From Lepidonotus clava (lineage: Eukaryota; Annelida; Polychaeta; Phyllodocida; Polynoidae): a stretch of DNA of 64,000 bases. The number at the start of each line of letters is the position of its first letter. The stretch's first letter is position 1. Location: positions 35,675,629 to 35,739,628 of the forward strand of contig OW387147.1 of assembly GCA_936440205.1 (NCBI GenBank). The letters are read 5' to 3'. The position numbers and the translations under genes were made by a program. Shown in pieces: positions 9,331 through 17,831 of the stretch. The notes beneath the pieces are model-generated. The model did not search any database, had not been told where the DNA came from, and saw nothing but the letters and a program-made list of their open reading frames with translations.

Positions 9331-9700
9331 GTAGTTATATTATATTATTATATTATATATTATAATGAATGCACATGAAATAAATGTTTCATGTTCGTTT
9401 TTTGTGGAGGTGTTTTGCTTCTTGGATAACCGAAGCAAAGTGTAAATATGTATAATACATGTCAATATTTATCTTTTTTTATGGCGTTTATTGTATTGCT
9501 TGTGCATATGTTTGGAGTCCCGACTTTGCACAGCTTAGAAGATAGACGTTGTAATTTAGGGTAAATGACAGTTGAATAGTATAAATTAGTTAAGCTTAAT
9601 GAATAGTATAAATTAGTTTAGCTTGAAAATAAACAATGTAATATTATAAATAATTTTGCTTAAGATAAGATTAGAATGTAAAGGTAGATGTGTATTTAAA
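9331..9700 (+). other. spacer with two hairpins and a 24-bp tandem repeat
   Basis: No gene is seen here. The stretch holds a 7-bp stem hairpin (CATGAAA 9374-9380 with TTTCATG 9387-9393) and an 8-bp stem hairpin (TTTGCTTC 9414-9421 with GAAGCAAA 9432-9439). A near-perfect tandem repeat occupies 9574-9597 and 9601-9624. The spacer separates the replication/left block from the integrase/virion block and may hold a transcript end. Confidence 0.5.
9666..9673 (+). promoter_or_regulatory. TAAGATTA motif before integrase
   Basis: TAAGATTA, within TTAAGATAAGATTA, ends 27 bases before the integrase ATG at 9701. It is one of a series of such motifs before right-half genes. The promoter role is inferred from recurrence and spacing. 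Confidence 0.45.
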
Positions 9701-10657
9701 ATGGCAATGAATCAAAGAGATAAGTTAAATGTACTTATATCTATTTATTTTAATTCTAGGCATCCTTCTTCATTTTCTTCTATTAATAAGTTATATAAAG
9801 CTGCAAAACGTGTTAATGAAAATATAACTTTAAATGATGTTAAAACTTTTTTACAAAATACAAGAACTTATACTTCTTTTAAACCAATTATAAAAAAATT
9901 TTTAAGAAGAAAAATAATAGTAAGAGGTAAAAATGATCAATGGCAATTAGATCTAATAGTTCTTCCAAAGTTGAAACAATACAATGATGGAAACATTTAT
10001 ATATTAGTTGCAATAGATTGTTTTTCGAGATTTGCTTATGTAGAACCAATGAAATTAAAGACTTCTAGCACAACTAAATTAGCATTTGAAAAAATATTAA
10101 AAAGAGCTAAAGTGAAACCTAGAATAGTTCAAACAGATTTAGGTTCTGAGTTTAAGGGAATTTTTAGTCGCTTTTTAAAGCAAAATAAAATACATCAATT
10201 TTCTACTTTTCAAGATCCCAAATGTGCCATAGTGGAAAGATTTATAAGAACTTATAAAAATAAATTATTTAGATTTTTAAAAGCAAATAAAACTAAAAGA
10301 TATCTTAAGGCTTTACAACCTATTGTTTCAAGTTACAATTGTACAAAACATCGAACTTTAGGTATAAGTCCTATTGAAGTTAATAAAAATAATCAGCATG
10401 ACTTATGGTTAAAACAATATAAAGATCATCTTTATTCTAAAAGAATAGATTTAAACTTAAAAATTGGAGATAAAGTAAGATTAAGTAAATATAGAAGGAC
10501 TTTTAATAGAGGATTTTTATCAAATTGGAGAAAAGAAATATTTAAAATAGCTTTTATATTAAATACAAAACCTGTAACTTATGTTTTACAGGATAGAAAT
10601 AATGAATTATTACAAGGAGGAGTATATAAAGAAGAAATGTCTAAAGTAAAAGGTTGA
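9701..10657 (+). CDS. int: retroviral-type (RVE) integrase (318 aa)
   Basis: Joins the element DNA to host DNA by DDE strand transfer. The ATG at 9701 was chosen because it follows TATTTAAA and starts the conserved helical N-terminal part; the same frame is open slightly upstream. The catalytic core spans about residues 80-225, with WQLD (D84), IVQTDLGSEF (D146) and AIVERFIRTYK (E179). The C-terminal SH3/chromo-like part, about 262-318, has the Polinton form IGDKVRLSKYRRTF, then NWRKEIFKI and YVLQD. It is the first gene of the block carrying TAAGATTA motifs. Confidence 0.95.
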   Translation: MAMNQRDKLNVLISIYFNSRHPSSFSSINKLYKAAKRVNENITLNDVKTFLQNTRTYTSFKPIIKKFLRRKIIVRGKNDQWQLDLIVLPKLKQYNDGNIYILVAIDCFSRFAYVEPMKLKTSSTTKLAFEKILKRAKVKPRIVQTDLGSEFKGIFSRFLKQNKIHQFSTFQDPKCAIVERFIRTYKNKLFRFLKANKTKRYLKALQPIVSSYNCTKHRTLGISPIEVNKNNQHDLWLKQYKDHLYSKRIDLNLKIGDKVRLSKYRRTFNRGFLSNWRKEIFKIAFILNTKPVTYVLQDRNNELLQGGVYKEEMSKVKG

Positions 10658-10749
10658 ATATTAATTCGTGTAAGATTACAAGGAGGAGAGGAGTATATAA
10701 AGAAGAAATGTCTAAAGTAAAAGGTTGAATATTAATTCGTGTAAGATTA
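10621..10749 (+). repeat. 58-bp identical tandem duplication across the integrase end and following spacer
   Basis: Bases 10621-10678 and 10692-10749 are identical (period 71). Each copy contains the sequence of the integrase 3' end and a TAAGATTA motif (10671-10678 and 10742-10749). The second motif lies 32 bases before the ATPase start. Confidence 0.85.
10742..10749 (+). promoter_or_regulatory. TAAGATTA motif before packaging ATPase
   Basis: The motif ends 32 bases before the ATPase ATG at 10782. A duplicated copy sits at 10671-10678. Confidence 0.45.
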
Positions 10750-10781
10750 AGGAAATATTTACAAAATTTAATCCGTGTACA

Positions 10782-11444
10782 ATGGCGTTTGAAGGTCAAT
10801 TTACTATTTTTGATGCTAGATTAAAAACACCATTTTCATTAATAATAGCTGGACCAAGTAATTGTGGAAAAACTACTTTTGTTATTGATTTGTTAAAAAA
10901 TGATTCAAGGATAGTTGATAATGAATTTGATTATATTCTATGGTTTTATGGAGAAACTTTTCCACGTGATCCATATTTACAATTAAGAAATGTTCAATTT
11001 TATAACGGATTACCGGAGTCTTTTAATAGTTTAATAGATTCTAATAAAAGAGGACTAGCAATTTTTGATGATTTAATGGCTGAATGTGGAAATAATAAGT
11101 TAGTTTCAGAATTTTTTACCAAGCGAACACATCATGAAAATGTAAGTGTTATTTTTATTTCGCAAAATTTATTTCATGATGGTAAGGAAAGAAAAAATTT
11201 AACTAAAAATGCTACCTATTTATGTATTTTCAATTCGCCATTAGACCAAACTATAGCTTATTCTCTTGCTAGAAAATTAATGCCTAAGAATCAACGCTGC
11301 TTTGTTAATATATTTACACATGCTGTTGATAGACCGCACGGCTATTTATTTATAGATGGCCATCAACAATCACCTAAAAATGCTATGTTTCGTACAAATA
11401 TGTTTGGAGATGTTCAACATTGTTTTACTTTGAATAGAAGTTAA
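10782..11444 (+). CDS. A32/FtsK-type genome-packaging ATPase (220 aa)
   Basis: Drives DNA into the capsid by ATP hydrolysis. The start is the ATG in context ACAATGG; the frame is open upstream but has no earlier ATG. Walker A is GPSNCGKT (residues 24-31). Walker B is LAIFDDLM with the acidic pair at 96-97. A sensor-like ISQNLF follows at 126-131, and RTHHENVSVIFISQ is typical of the Polinton branch. Length is normal for the family. It lies between integrase and the small core proteins, separated from both by duplicated spacers. Confidence 0.93.
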   Translation: MAFEGQFTIFDARLKTPFSLIIAGPSNCGKTTFVIDLLKNDSRIVDNEFDYILWFYGETFPRDPYLQLRNVQFYNGLPESFNSLIDSNKRGLAIFDDLMAECGNNKLVSEFFTKRTHHENVSVIFISQNLFHDGKERKNLTKNATYLCIFNSPLDQTIAYSLARKLMPKNQRCFVNIFTHAVDRPHGYLFIDGHQQSPKNAMFRTNMFGDVQHCFTLNRS

Positions 11445-11519
11445 ATAACAAATACCATTAAGATTATGTACTTGTTGAATAGAAGTTTAATAACAAATAC
11501 CATTAAGATTATGTACTTG
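11430..11519 (+). repeat. 45-bp tandem duplication at the ATPase end
   Basis: 11430-11474 and 11475-11519 are the same 45-bp unit with a single difference. Each contains TAAGATTATGTAC. A third TAAGATTATGTAC lies at 11659-11671 before the next gene. Confidence 0.85.
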
Positions 11520-11658
11520 AAAGAAGACAAAAAAAGAAAGCAATTTTATTGTTTGTTTGACAAAGGTATAAAACAAAATTGAAATATTTATTTATTTGTA
11601 TTATTATTATTAGTTTACATTGAGTCACGATTAATTTTACACACTAAAGAAATGTCTT

Positions 11659-11666
11659 TAAGATTA
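11659..11666 (+). promoter_or_regulatory. TAAGATTA motif before small basic protein gene
   Basis: The motif ends 33 bases before the ATG at 11700. Two duplicated copies lie upstream at 11459-11466 and 11504-11511. Confidence 0.45.
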
Positions 11667-11699
11667 TGTACATAATAAACTTAAATTATTTAAAGTAAA

Positions 11700-12056
11700 A
11701 TGGGTAGGTTAAAAAAGACAAAGAAAGAAAGCTATGCTCATAAGCATAGACATTTTCTTGTTTTAGTATGTGAGGCACATAGCAAAAAGAAGAGAAATAG
11801 AATTCTTGATTCAGCTGATGCTGAAGATATTTATGCAATTTGTGATTGTGTCTATAATGTTTTGAAAGGAAATATACCTATAAAGAAGTCACATTATCAT
11901 AAGTTAAAGAAATTTAAAAAAGTTTTAAGAGAAGTGGTAAAACAAAAAATGCCTTTTAAGAAACGTAAAGAAGTTTTAAAACAGAAAGGAGGATTTTTAC
12001 CACTTTTACTTCCAATTATAGCTGCATCTGTTGCAGCAGGTATAAGTAATGCATAA
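11700..12056 (+). CDS. small basic Polinton virion-type protein with GGFLPLLLP tail (118 aa)
   Basis: Belongs by eye to a common small Polinton/adintovirus protein. It has a basic helical body (HRHFLVLVCEAHSKKKRNRIL, then VYNVLKGNIPI near 68-78 and HKLKKFKKVLREV) and ends with QKGGFLPLLLPIIAASVAAG, a Gly-led hydrophobic segment. This arrangement recalls adenovirus protein X-type core peptides or membrane-active peptides. Its function is inferred only from its place between the ATPase and the virion proteins. The start ATG has good context (AAAATGG). Confidence 0.65.
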   Translation: MGRLKKTKKESYAHKHRHFLVLVCEAHSKKKRNRILDSADAEDIYAICDCVYNVLKGNIPIKKSHYHKLKKFKKVLREVVKQKMPFKKRKEVLKQKGGFLPLLLPIIAASVAAGISNA

Positions 12057-12112
12057 TATTGATTAATTTTTGTATGATTAACAAGAATTAACTTGAAATT
12101 AAAATTACCAAA

Positions 12113-13066
12113 ATGGCTACTTTTAAAGAAAGTATAATAATTCCTTATGCAATGTTTAAAAGCTGTACCTTTAGTGAAGAAGTACCTAGTCATAATGAAC
12201 TTTATACTTTAAAAAGACAAAAAGATTTAATGCAGGAGCGTATGTTTAATAAAAAGCCTTATTCTGTTCATACAACATATATACCACCTCCTGTAAAACC
12301 AGCTTTAACTAAGGATTTAAATTTAGAGGGAAGAAGAACTGAAGATGATAAAAATAATTTAAAGCCAAGTACTTTTAAAATATTAAAAGGAATTTCAGTG
12401 TCACAAAGACCAAATGCACAAAGTATTTTAGATAAAATTTTGGAAAATAATGGAACATGGAATGCTGAGGGAGAAATAAATTTACAGGGCAAAGTTATTA
12501 AAGGTTCAAATATTTTAAATATAATGAAATTTTTTTCAAAAACAAAACAATTCGAAAAGGAACCTCGAGGCGTTGATCAACTTTGGGAATTTTTACAAAC
12601 AGTAAAAGTACCAAAATCTTGGTTTAAAAATAAACCTGAAAGTTTTCGAAAAAATAAAGATGATGAATTTCTTACTCCTGCTAAATATCCTCTTGAAGAA
12701 ACTGAAAGAGAAAAAATTATGGAAACTATTAATAAATCTTTAAGTCAAGATGAAGAGGATAAATTAGATTTTGCTGGTCTTCCAGATCAAGATGATTTTT
12801 ATACGCCTATTTCAAAAAACCGTGCTAACATTGATATTGGTGAAATAGAAGAAAAGTTACCTTCGCCTACATTTGATCAACCAGAGGTTGACATTTTTGA
12901 TTCTTTAAAAAAGAAAAAGAAAAAGAAATCTATGAACAAACCATATCAAGACAGGATTTTTTCAGGCAGTAAGAAAACAAAAGATAGTGCAGAGGAAAGA
13001 TCAAGGTTTGGAAGAAGAATTAAACATACTTCAAAATGGGATGCATGGAAACCAGCTGAAAAGTAA
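12113..13066 (+). CDS. conserved unassigned Polinton protein (317 aa)
   Basis: Recognised as a type, not by function. The central part, about residues 90-190, has the order found in many Polintons: an ILDKILENNGTWNAEGEI helix-strand, a GKVIKGSNILNIMKFF segment, then GVDQLWEFLQTVKVPKSWF. The N-terminus is mixed. The C-terminal third is charged, with a poly-Lys run (KKKKKKKS) and a basic end, probably nuclear. It is flanked by virion-type genes, so a structural or assembly role is likely. It is the one spaced right-half gene without a clear TAAGATTA motif upstream. Confidence 0.65.
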   Translation: MATFKESIIIPYAMFKSCTFSEEVPSHNELYTLKRQKDLMQERMFNKKPYSVHTTYIPPPVKPALTKDLNLEGRRTEDDKNNLKPSTFKILKGISVSQRPNAQSILDKILENNGTWNAEGEINLQGKVIKGSNILNIMKFFSKTKQFEKEPRGVDQLWEFLQTVKVPKSWFKNKPESFRKNKDDEFLTPAKYPLEETEREKIMETINKSLSQDEEDKLDFAGLPDQDDFYTPISKNRANIDIGEIEEKLPSPTFDQPEVDIFDSLKKKKKKKSMNKPYQDRIFSGSKKTKDSAEERSRFGRRIKHTSKWDAWKPAEK

Positions 13067-13072
13067 ATTACT

Positions 13073-13088
13073 TTAAGATTAATCTTAA
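13073..13088. promoter_or_regulatory. 16-bp perfect palindrome containing TAAGATTA
   Basis: TTAAGATTAATCTTAA is its own reverse complement. It sits just after a stop codon and about 65 bases before the next start at 13154. It looks like two facing half-sites of the TAAGATTA motif, as for a dimeric binding protein. Confidence 0.45.
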
Positions 13089-13153
13089 ATCTTAAATGAA
13101 TCAAATGTTAGCGTTTTTAATGTTTATAAAGTTAAAAGTATATAATAATTAAA

Positions 13154-13696
13154 ATGCAAAAATATTGTGGAGAAAATCATGCTTGTGACTATAAGCATTT
13201 TTTTGATGAAAATAATTCTCGATTTTTACAAGAGGGTTATGGATATGGAGGATATTCTTTTATTCCTCCATTTATTGGAGTTCAGAATCAAAAAGGATAT
13301 GGTATAGGAAGTATTTTTTCAGCAATAGCGAAGTCAGTTTTGCGTTTAGCTAAACCTGCAGCTAAATTAATTAAACCAGCTTTAAGAATGGCAAAGCCAG
13401 CTTTAAAGAATGTTGCCAAAACAGCTAAGCGTGAAATTATTAAGAGAGGGAAAAAAGCTGGAATGACTGCTGTTAAGAAAATTATTCAGGGTCAAAGTGC
13501 TAAAGAAGTTTTGAAAAAAGAGGCAAAGAAACAGTTGGAAGAATTAACAAAAGATTCTGTGGACTATATTTCTGACAAAATAAAGGAAAAAATATCAAAT
13601 AAACAAAAAAGAAAAAATCAGTCTAGTTTTAAAGAAAATAAAAGAAAAAAGAGGAGAGTAACTTATGATTCTGAAGAAGAAGATATATTTAGCTAA
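13154..13696 (+). CDS. core/pVI-like basic virion protein (180 aa)
   Basis: Residues about 28-56 are Gly/Tyr-rich (GYGYGGYSF, KGYGIGSIF). A long amphipathic Ala/Lys/Leu region (about 56-130) follows, with KPA-type repeats (LAKPAAKLIKPALRMAKPA), then IIQGQSAKEVLKKEAKKQ. The tail is very basic (KRKKRRVTYD) and ends in acidic residues. Polinton and adintovirus proteins of this kind start with a Gly-rich 'GxGSIF' segment and resemble adenovirus pVI/core proteins, which line the capsid interior and bind DNA. It immediately precedes the major capsid gene. Confidence 0.7.
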   Translation: MQKYCGENHACDYKHFFDENNSRFLQEGYGYGGYSFIPPFIGVQNQKGYGIGSIFSAIAKSVLRLAKPAAKLIKPALRMAKPALKNVAKTAKREIIKRGKKAGMTAVKKIIQGQSAKEVLKKEAKKQLEELTKDSVDYISDKIKEKISNKQKRKNQSSFKENKRKKRRVTYDSEEEDIFS

Positions 13697-13736
13697 ATCT
13701 TCTTAAGATAAGATCTAAATCTTCTTAAGATAAGAT
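13693..13736 (+). repeat. 22-bp tandem duplication before the major capsid gene
   Basis: 13693-13714 and 13715-13736 are identical units. Each contains TTAAGATAAGAT, a variant of the spacer motif, ending about 38 bases before the capsid start. Confidence 0.85.
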
Positions 13737-13774
13737 CTAAAACTAGTTTGATAATTTAATGTATAATTTAAAAA

Positions 13775-15139
13775 ATGGCTATGCATAAAGATTCTTGTCT
13801 GTGTGTTGATTCAAGTTATGATTATTTTAATATTCCACCAACAGATGCAACATCTAGAACAAGTTTTTATTCAAAATTATATTCAATTAGTAATGTAAGT
13901 CAAGGTGGCCCTTTAGAGTTTGCATTTAAATCAAATAAAGCTGATTTTATAGACTTGTCTCAAACATTTTTACATCTTACTTTAAAAATACTAAAACCAG
14001 ATGGAACTGCACCTGCAAGACCTCCAGCACAAGGAGCTCATGCAGGTGAAATTCCAAATCCATCAAAAGTATTTCCTGTTAATTATTTGTCTGGAGCCTT
14101 ATTTAAAGATGTGGAAATTTATATAAGTAATAAGTTAATAACTAGTAGTGATACTCATTATGCATACAAGGCTTATATAGAATATCTTTTAGGTTATAAA
14201 CGTTCTGTTCTTGAATCTTTTGGAGAACTTTCTGGTTTTTTTTTAGATGATAAAGATTTTAATGAAGTTGAAGATTTTGATGATACTCATAATACTGGTG
14301 CAAAGAAAAGATTTCTTACAACACAATATGGTAAAAGTTTTCAACTTATTTGCAAAATTCATAATGATCTTTTTAATCAACCTAAAAAATTTCCAGGTGA
14401 TGTAGATATGAAAATAAGATTGATTAGAAATGAGGAAAATTTTGCATTAATGGCACAAAGCGCTACAAGGCAATATAAAATAGAAATAGAAGATGCTGTT
14501 TTATTTGTTAAAAGAGTTACTTTAGATGATGTTTTTTTAAATGAATTAGATATGGCACGAGAAAAAAATAAACTTATGAAATTTCCATTTAGAAGAGTTG
14601 AGTTAAAGTATTCAACTCAAGGTCCAAATAGATCGATATTGCAAGAAAATAGAATGATTTCAAATGGTGAACTTCCTAAAAGAATAATTGTGGGATTAGT
14701 TGATTCACGTGCATGGGATGGGAGTTTAACTCACAATCCATTTAATTTTCAAAATTTTGGGGTTACAGATATTGTTTTGCAAAGGGGGAAAGATATTTCA
14801 CCTTTTTGTGAAATGTCAAAATTAGATTTCGATGAAGATAATTTCCATGAAGCATACACAGCAATGATGTATGCAACAGGGAGATTATTTTCAAATAACC
14901 CTGTGAGTATAACGCTAGATGAATTTAAGAATGGTAATACTTTGTTTTGTTTTGATTTATCTAAAACCGCACCAAATGCAAATAGTTTTGAGTTGACTGA
15001 AAGTGGTACAATTAATGTAATTGCAACATTAAAAAATCCTGTTGCTCATGGAATAGTTATGATATTTTATAATGAATATGATAGCATGCTTGCTTTAGGT
15101 CCTGCAAATCAGCCTGAAGTAATTTCAAGTTTACTTTAA
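13775..15139 (+). CDS. MCP: major capsid protein, double jelly-roll (454 aa)
   Basis: Builds the icosahedral capsid. It has the recognisable Polinton MCP opening: DYFNIPPTDATSRTSFYSKL, then PLEFAFKSNKADFIDLSQTFLHLTLKI, then FPVNYLSGALFKDVEIYISN and YAYKAYIEYLLGYKR (about 104-155). It closes with beta-rich segments ending GIVMIFYNEYDSML. This matches the protein family long annotated in nematodes as F54H12.2-like and now known as the Polinton hexon-type capsid protein. Length is normal. The protease gene starts 7 bases after its stop. Confidence 0.95.
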   Translation: MAMHKDSCLCVDSSYDYFNIPPTDATSRTSFYSKLYSISNVSQGGPLEFAFKSNKADFIDLSQTFLHLTLKILKPDGTAPARPPAQGAHAGEIPNPSKVFPVNYLSGALFKDVEIYISNKLITSSDTHYAYKAYIEYLLGYKRSVLESFGELSGFFLDDKDFNEVEDFDDTHNTGAKKRFLTTQYGKSFQLICKIHNDLFNQPKKFPGDVDMKIRLIRNEENFALMAQSATRQYKIEIEDAVLFVKRVTLDDVFLNELDMAREKNKLMKFPFRRVELKYSTQGPNRSILQENRMISNGELPKRIIVGLVDSRAWDGSLTHNPFNFQNFGVTDIVLQRGKDISPFCEMSKLDFDEDNFHEAYTAMMYATGRLFSNNPVSITLDEFKNGNTLFCFDLSKTAPNANSFELTESGTINVIATLKNPVAHGIVMIFYNEYDSMLALGPANQPEVISSLL

Positions 15140-15146
15140 TGTAAAA

Positions 15147-15695
15147 ATGTACGGATATGAAATTGAAAATATTTTGAAAAGTAATTGTGTAACTTCCAGT
15201 ATTTTTAAAGGTGTGTATTCATCAAATCGATTACCATGTTTAAAAGGTATCAAATATCCTGCAGCATATATTGTTAATACTGATGAAGATTATAAAGCTG
15301 GTGAACATTGGGTAGCATTTTTCTTAAAGTCACGCAAAGCCTTACCAGAATACTTTGATTCATATGGGTTAAAACCTTTAAAAAGATATTTTAGAATGTT
15401 TATTAAGCAAATAAATAAAACGTATAGGTATAATACACAGGCTTTGCAATCTATATTATCTAAGGTCTGTGGTGAATATACTGTATATTATGTTTTTCAT
15501 AAAAGTAAGGGAAAAACTTTAAAAGAAATACTTAAAAAATTTTCTGATAATAGATTAAAAAATGATTTACTTGTAAAGCGTTTTGTAAAAAGGCTGCAAA
15601 GAAAAAAAGTAGAAGGAAAAAATCAATGTAAAGCTGGTTATTTATGTTCTAAACATATGCAGAAAGTGTTGAAAAAAATAGTAGTCTCATTATGA
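15147..15695 (+). CDS. PRO: adenain-type (Ulp1-fold, C5) maturation protease (182 aa)
   Basis: Processes virion precursor proteins. The catalytic set is in adenain order: H54 in GEHWVAFFL, D71 in YFDSYGL, Q101 in ALQSILSKV and C108 in SKVCGEYTVYY. Length and spacing fit the family. It starts 7 bases after the MCP stop, so it probably shares its transcript. The tail is basic and Cys-containing. Confidence 0.93.
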   Translation: MYGYEIENILKSNCVTSSIFKGVYSSNRLPCLKGIKYPAAYIVNTDEDYKAGEHWVAFFLKSRKALPEYFDSYGLKPLKRYFRMFIKQINKTYRYNTQALQSILSKVCGEYTVYYVFHKSKGKTLKEILKKFSDNRLKNDLLVKRFVKRLQRKKVEGKNQCKAGYLCSKHMQKVLKKIVVSL

Positions 15696-15722
15696 GGCAA
15701 TACATAAGGTTATAAATTTTAT

Positions 15723-15730
15723 TAAGATTA
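15723..15730 (+). promoter_or_regulatory. TAAGATTA motif before small membrane protein gene
   Basis: The motif ends 35 bases before the ATG at 15766, the same spacing class as in front of the ATPase and small basic protein genes. Confidence 0.45.
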
Positions 15731-15765
15731 ATGATTTATTGCATTATATTTATATATGTATTGAA

Positions 15766-16065
15766 ATGGAAGCTTTATCCAAAATGGATTTAAAACCTAC
15801 TCCAACAAAGCTTGGTTTTGGAGGGTTAACTTTAACACTAGTAGTTAGTTTGATTGTTATAGGTTTAGAGTTAAAGAAACCAATATTGCAACCTGAATAT
15901 GTATTTTTGGATTGTATGATGCTGTCACAAAAAATGAAGGGTAAAATAATTGAAAAATTATTTTTAAGGTGTGAAAATAAAAAACTTATTCAACCTCTAT
16001 TAGATAAACCGACTGCAAGGAAATATATGTCAAACAAATTAGATACAAATATTTCTACCGTTTGA
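15766..16065 (+). CDS. small single-span membrane protein (99 aa)
   Basis: Not recognised. The ATG at 15766 gives 99 residues; a second ATG at 15784 is an alternative. One clear hydrophobic span (LGFGGLTLTLVVSLIVIGLE) follows a short N-terminus, and a basic, presumably soluble C-terminal part follows that. It is the last gene of the element. Small membrane proteins are common at this position in Polintons; function unknown. Confidence 0.55.
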   Translation: MEALSKMDLKPTPTKLGFGGLTLTLVVSLIVIGLELKKPILQPEYVFLDCMMLSQKMKGKIIEKLFLRCENKKLIQPLLDKPTARKYMSNKLDTNISTV

Positions 16066-16495
16066 ACATGTATGCAAATATTTTTATGTTTAAAAACTAG
16101 CTAAGGTTACAAGAATTTATATAAATTTGCTAAAGACAAGCTTTATATATTCAAATGTAAATAAAAGAAAGTTTACAGGTTAATATTAGTATTAGTAATT
16201 TATTTTGTTATAATAAAATAATAATTTGTTATAAGTATGCTCGGCTTGAATTTAAGAAATGTTTTTAATATTATTATTTGATTTAAGTTTTAAATTTTTA
16301 TATTATTTAAAAATTGTTTGTCTTCAACCTTTTAAAATTTTAACATGTATTATAATTTTAAATTTGTGTAGTCAACCTGTGATAGTTGACTAAAGTGTAA
16401 CCTAAACTGTGTGACTAATGAAGTTGTATGTAAAGGTTATCACGATGGAAAGAAGTCTTCCAGCGCGGTTGCCATAAGCTTACAACTGGACTGAT

Positions 16496-16654
16496 CAGTA
16501 GATGAAAGAAGTAACCTTGACTGGTGGTACCTTGACTGGTGGTCCTGGGGTTGCTATGAGAAGTGACTGGACCTTGGCTCACCAGTAGATGAAAGAAGTA
16601 ACCTTGACTGGTGGTCCTGGGGTTGCTACGAGAAGTGACTGGACCTTGGCTCGC
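16496..16654 (+). repeat. GC-richer tandem repeat, two units
   Basis: 16496-16582 and 16583-16654 share a unit starting CAGTAGATGAAAGAAG. The first copy has an extra internal 15-bp duplication (ACCTTGACTGGTGGT type). An outer pair of similar segments flanks them (about 16,419-16,480 and 16,659-16,731, both with CTTCCAGCGCG). Composition differs sharply from the rest of the tail. Confidence 0.8.
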
Positions 16655-17510
16655 CGTGAATGAAGTTCGCTTAAAGGTTATTACGATGGTTAGCAGAAGT
16701 GCCTTCCAGCGCGATTGCCTTGAGCTCAAGTTTTGGCGACTACAGATGTATGGTTACTTAAACTGAACTAATAAGGACTTAATTGTTTGAAGGATGAAGC
16801 CTTGAAACAAATGCCATTATAGTCTTTGGTTAAGTACATTTAAATCTACTGAGTATAAATAAGGTCACATTAAGTTTGGTTACTGATGTTGGAATATTAA
16901 ATGATGAAATAAAAACTGCTAAGAGTGATTACTGATGTTAAAATATTAAAACTGTTAAGAGTGGTTCGTTACTGATGTTGATTTGTTATTGATGTTGAAA
17001 TATTAAAATTGTTGAAATATTAAAACTGTTAGAATGTAAGTAGATTCAAGCCGAGTTACCTATAACATTTATAAACCTATAACATTTATAAAATAATTAA
17101 ATTGAATAAATAAACCTGTAAAGTTTCTATAATTTACTTAAAGGTAGATGCGCTTTTTAATAAAAAAGGTTATTACAACAAAAAGGTTATGTTTGTAATA
17201 CAAAAGAACTTACAACATGTATTGTACTTACAACATGTATTGTACTTATGAAATCCATGGAGATGTGATACTTGTGATGAAATCCAAGGAGATGCAATAC
17301 TTGTGAAAATCCAACGAGATGTGAATGTACAAAAATGAAATTAAGTACTTATGAAATCCAAGGAGATGCAATCAATACTTGTGAAAATCCAAGGAGATGT
17401 AAACCAAGGAGATGTGAATGTACAAAAATGAATTAAATATGAACATAACCACAATTTATGATTTATGTTTTTTGTTATTATATAGAAACACCATTTTTAA
17501 TATACGTTTA

Positions 17511-17791
17511 ATTTCGATATTGAAATAAACTTATATGATATTTAGTAAATACAAGCAAATCTTAACGATTAGATATTTAGTAAATACAAGCAAATTTTAA
17601 CGATTTAGTAAATACAAGCAAATCTTAACGAGATTAAGACTACACGAAAAGCGATGACGTTTTCTCGTCAACATGAGAGGCTATACAAGCAGGGTTAACA
17701 AATTTATTGATTTAGAAGATTTATAAATTAATATAGTATATTTCAATTTATTTTCGATATTGAAATAAACTTATATGATATTTAGTAAATA
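17511..17791 (+). repeat. 40-bp direct repeat near the right end
   Basis: The segment with TTCGATATTGAAATAAAC and ATGATATTTAGTAAATA occurs at 17512-17551 and again at 17752-17791, essentially identical, 240 bp apart. Confidence 0.8.
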
Positions 17792-17831
17792 AGGCTATGC
17801 CCTAGATTAAAATAATTTTTCCTTAGCCGTG

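Larger units (their letters stand above)
16066..17831. other. non-coding right tail of the Polinton, rich in short tandem repeats
   Basis: No gene is seen. The stretch is mostly AT-rich. It holds a GC-richer tandem repeat (16,415-16,735), repeats of a TGATGTTGAAATATTAAAAC-type unit (about 16,880-17,035), repeats based on AATCCAAGGAGATG (about 17,225-17,420), and a triplicated AGTAAATACAAGCAAAT unit (about 17,545-17,630). It is probably the subterminal part of the element, and may include part of the terminal inverted repeat. Confidence 0.6.

Noticed and set aside
16415-16729. Minus-strand 104-codon frame in the Polinton tail
   Set aside because: Entirely made of the GC-richer tandem repeat; no sign of selection as protein.
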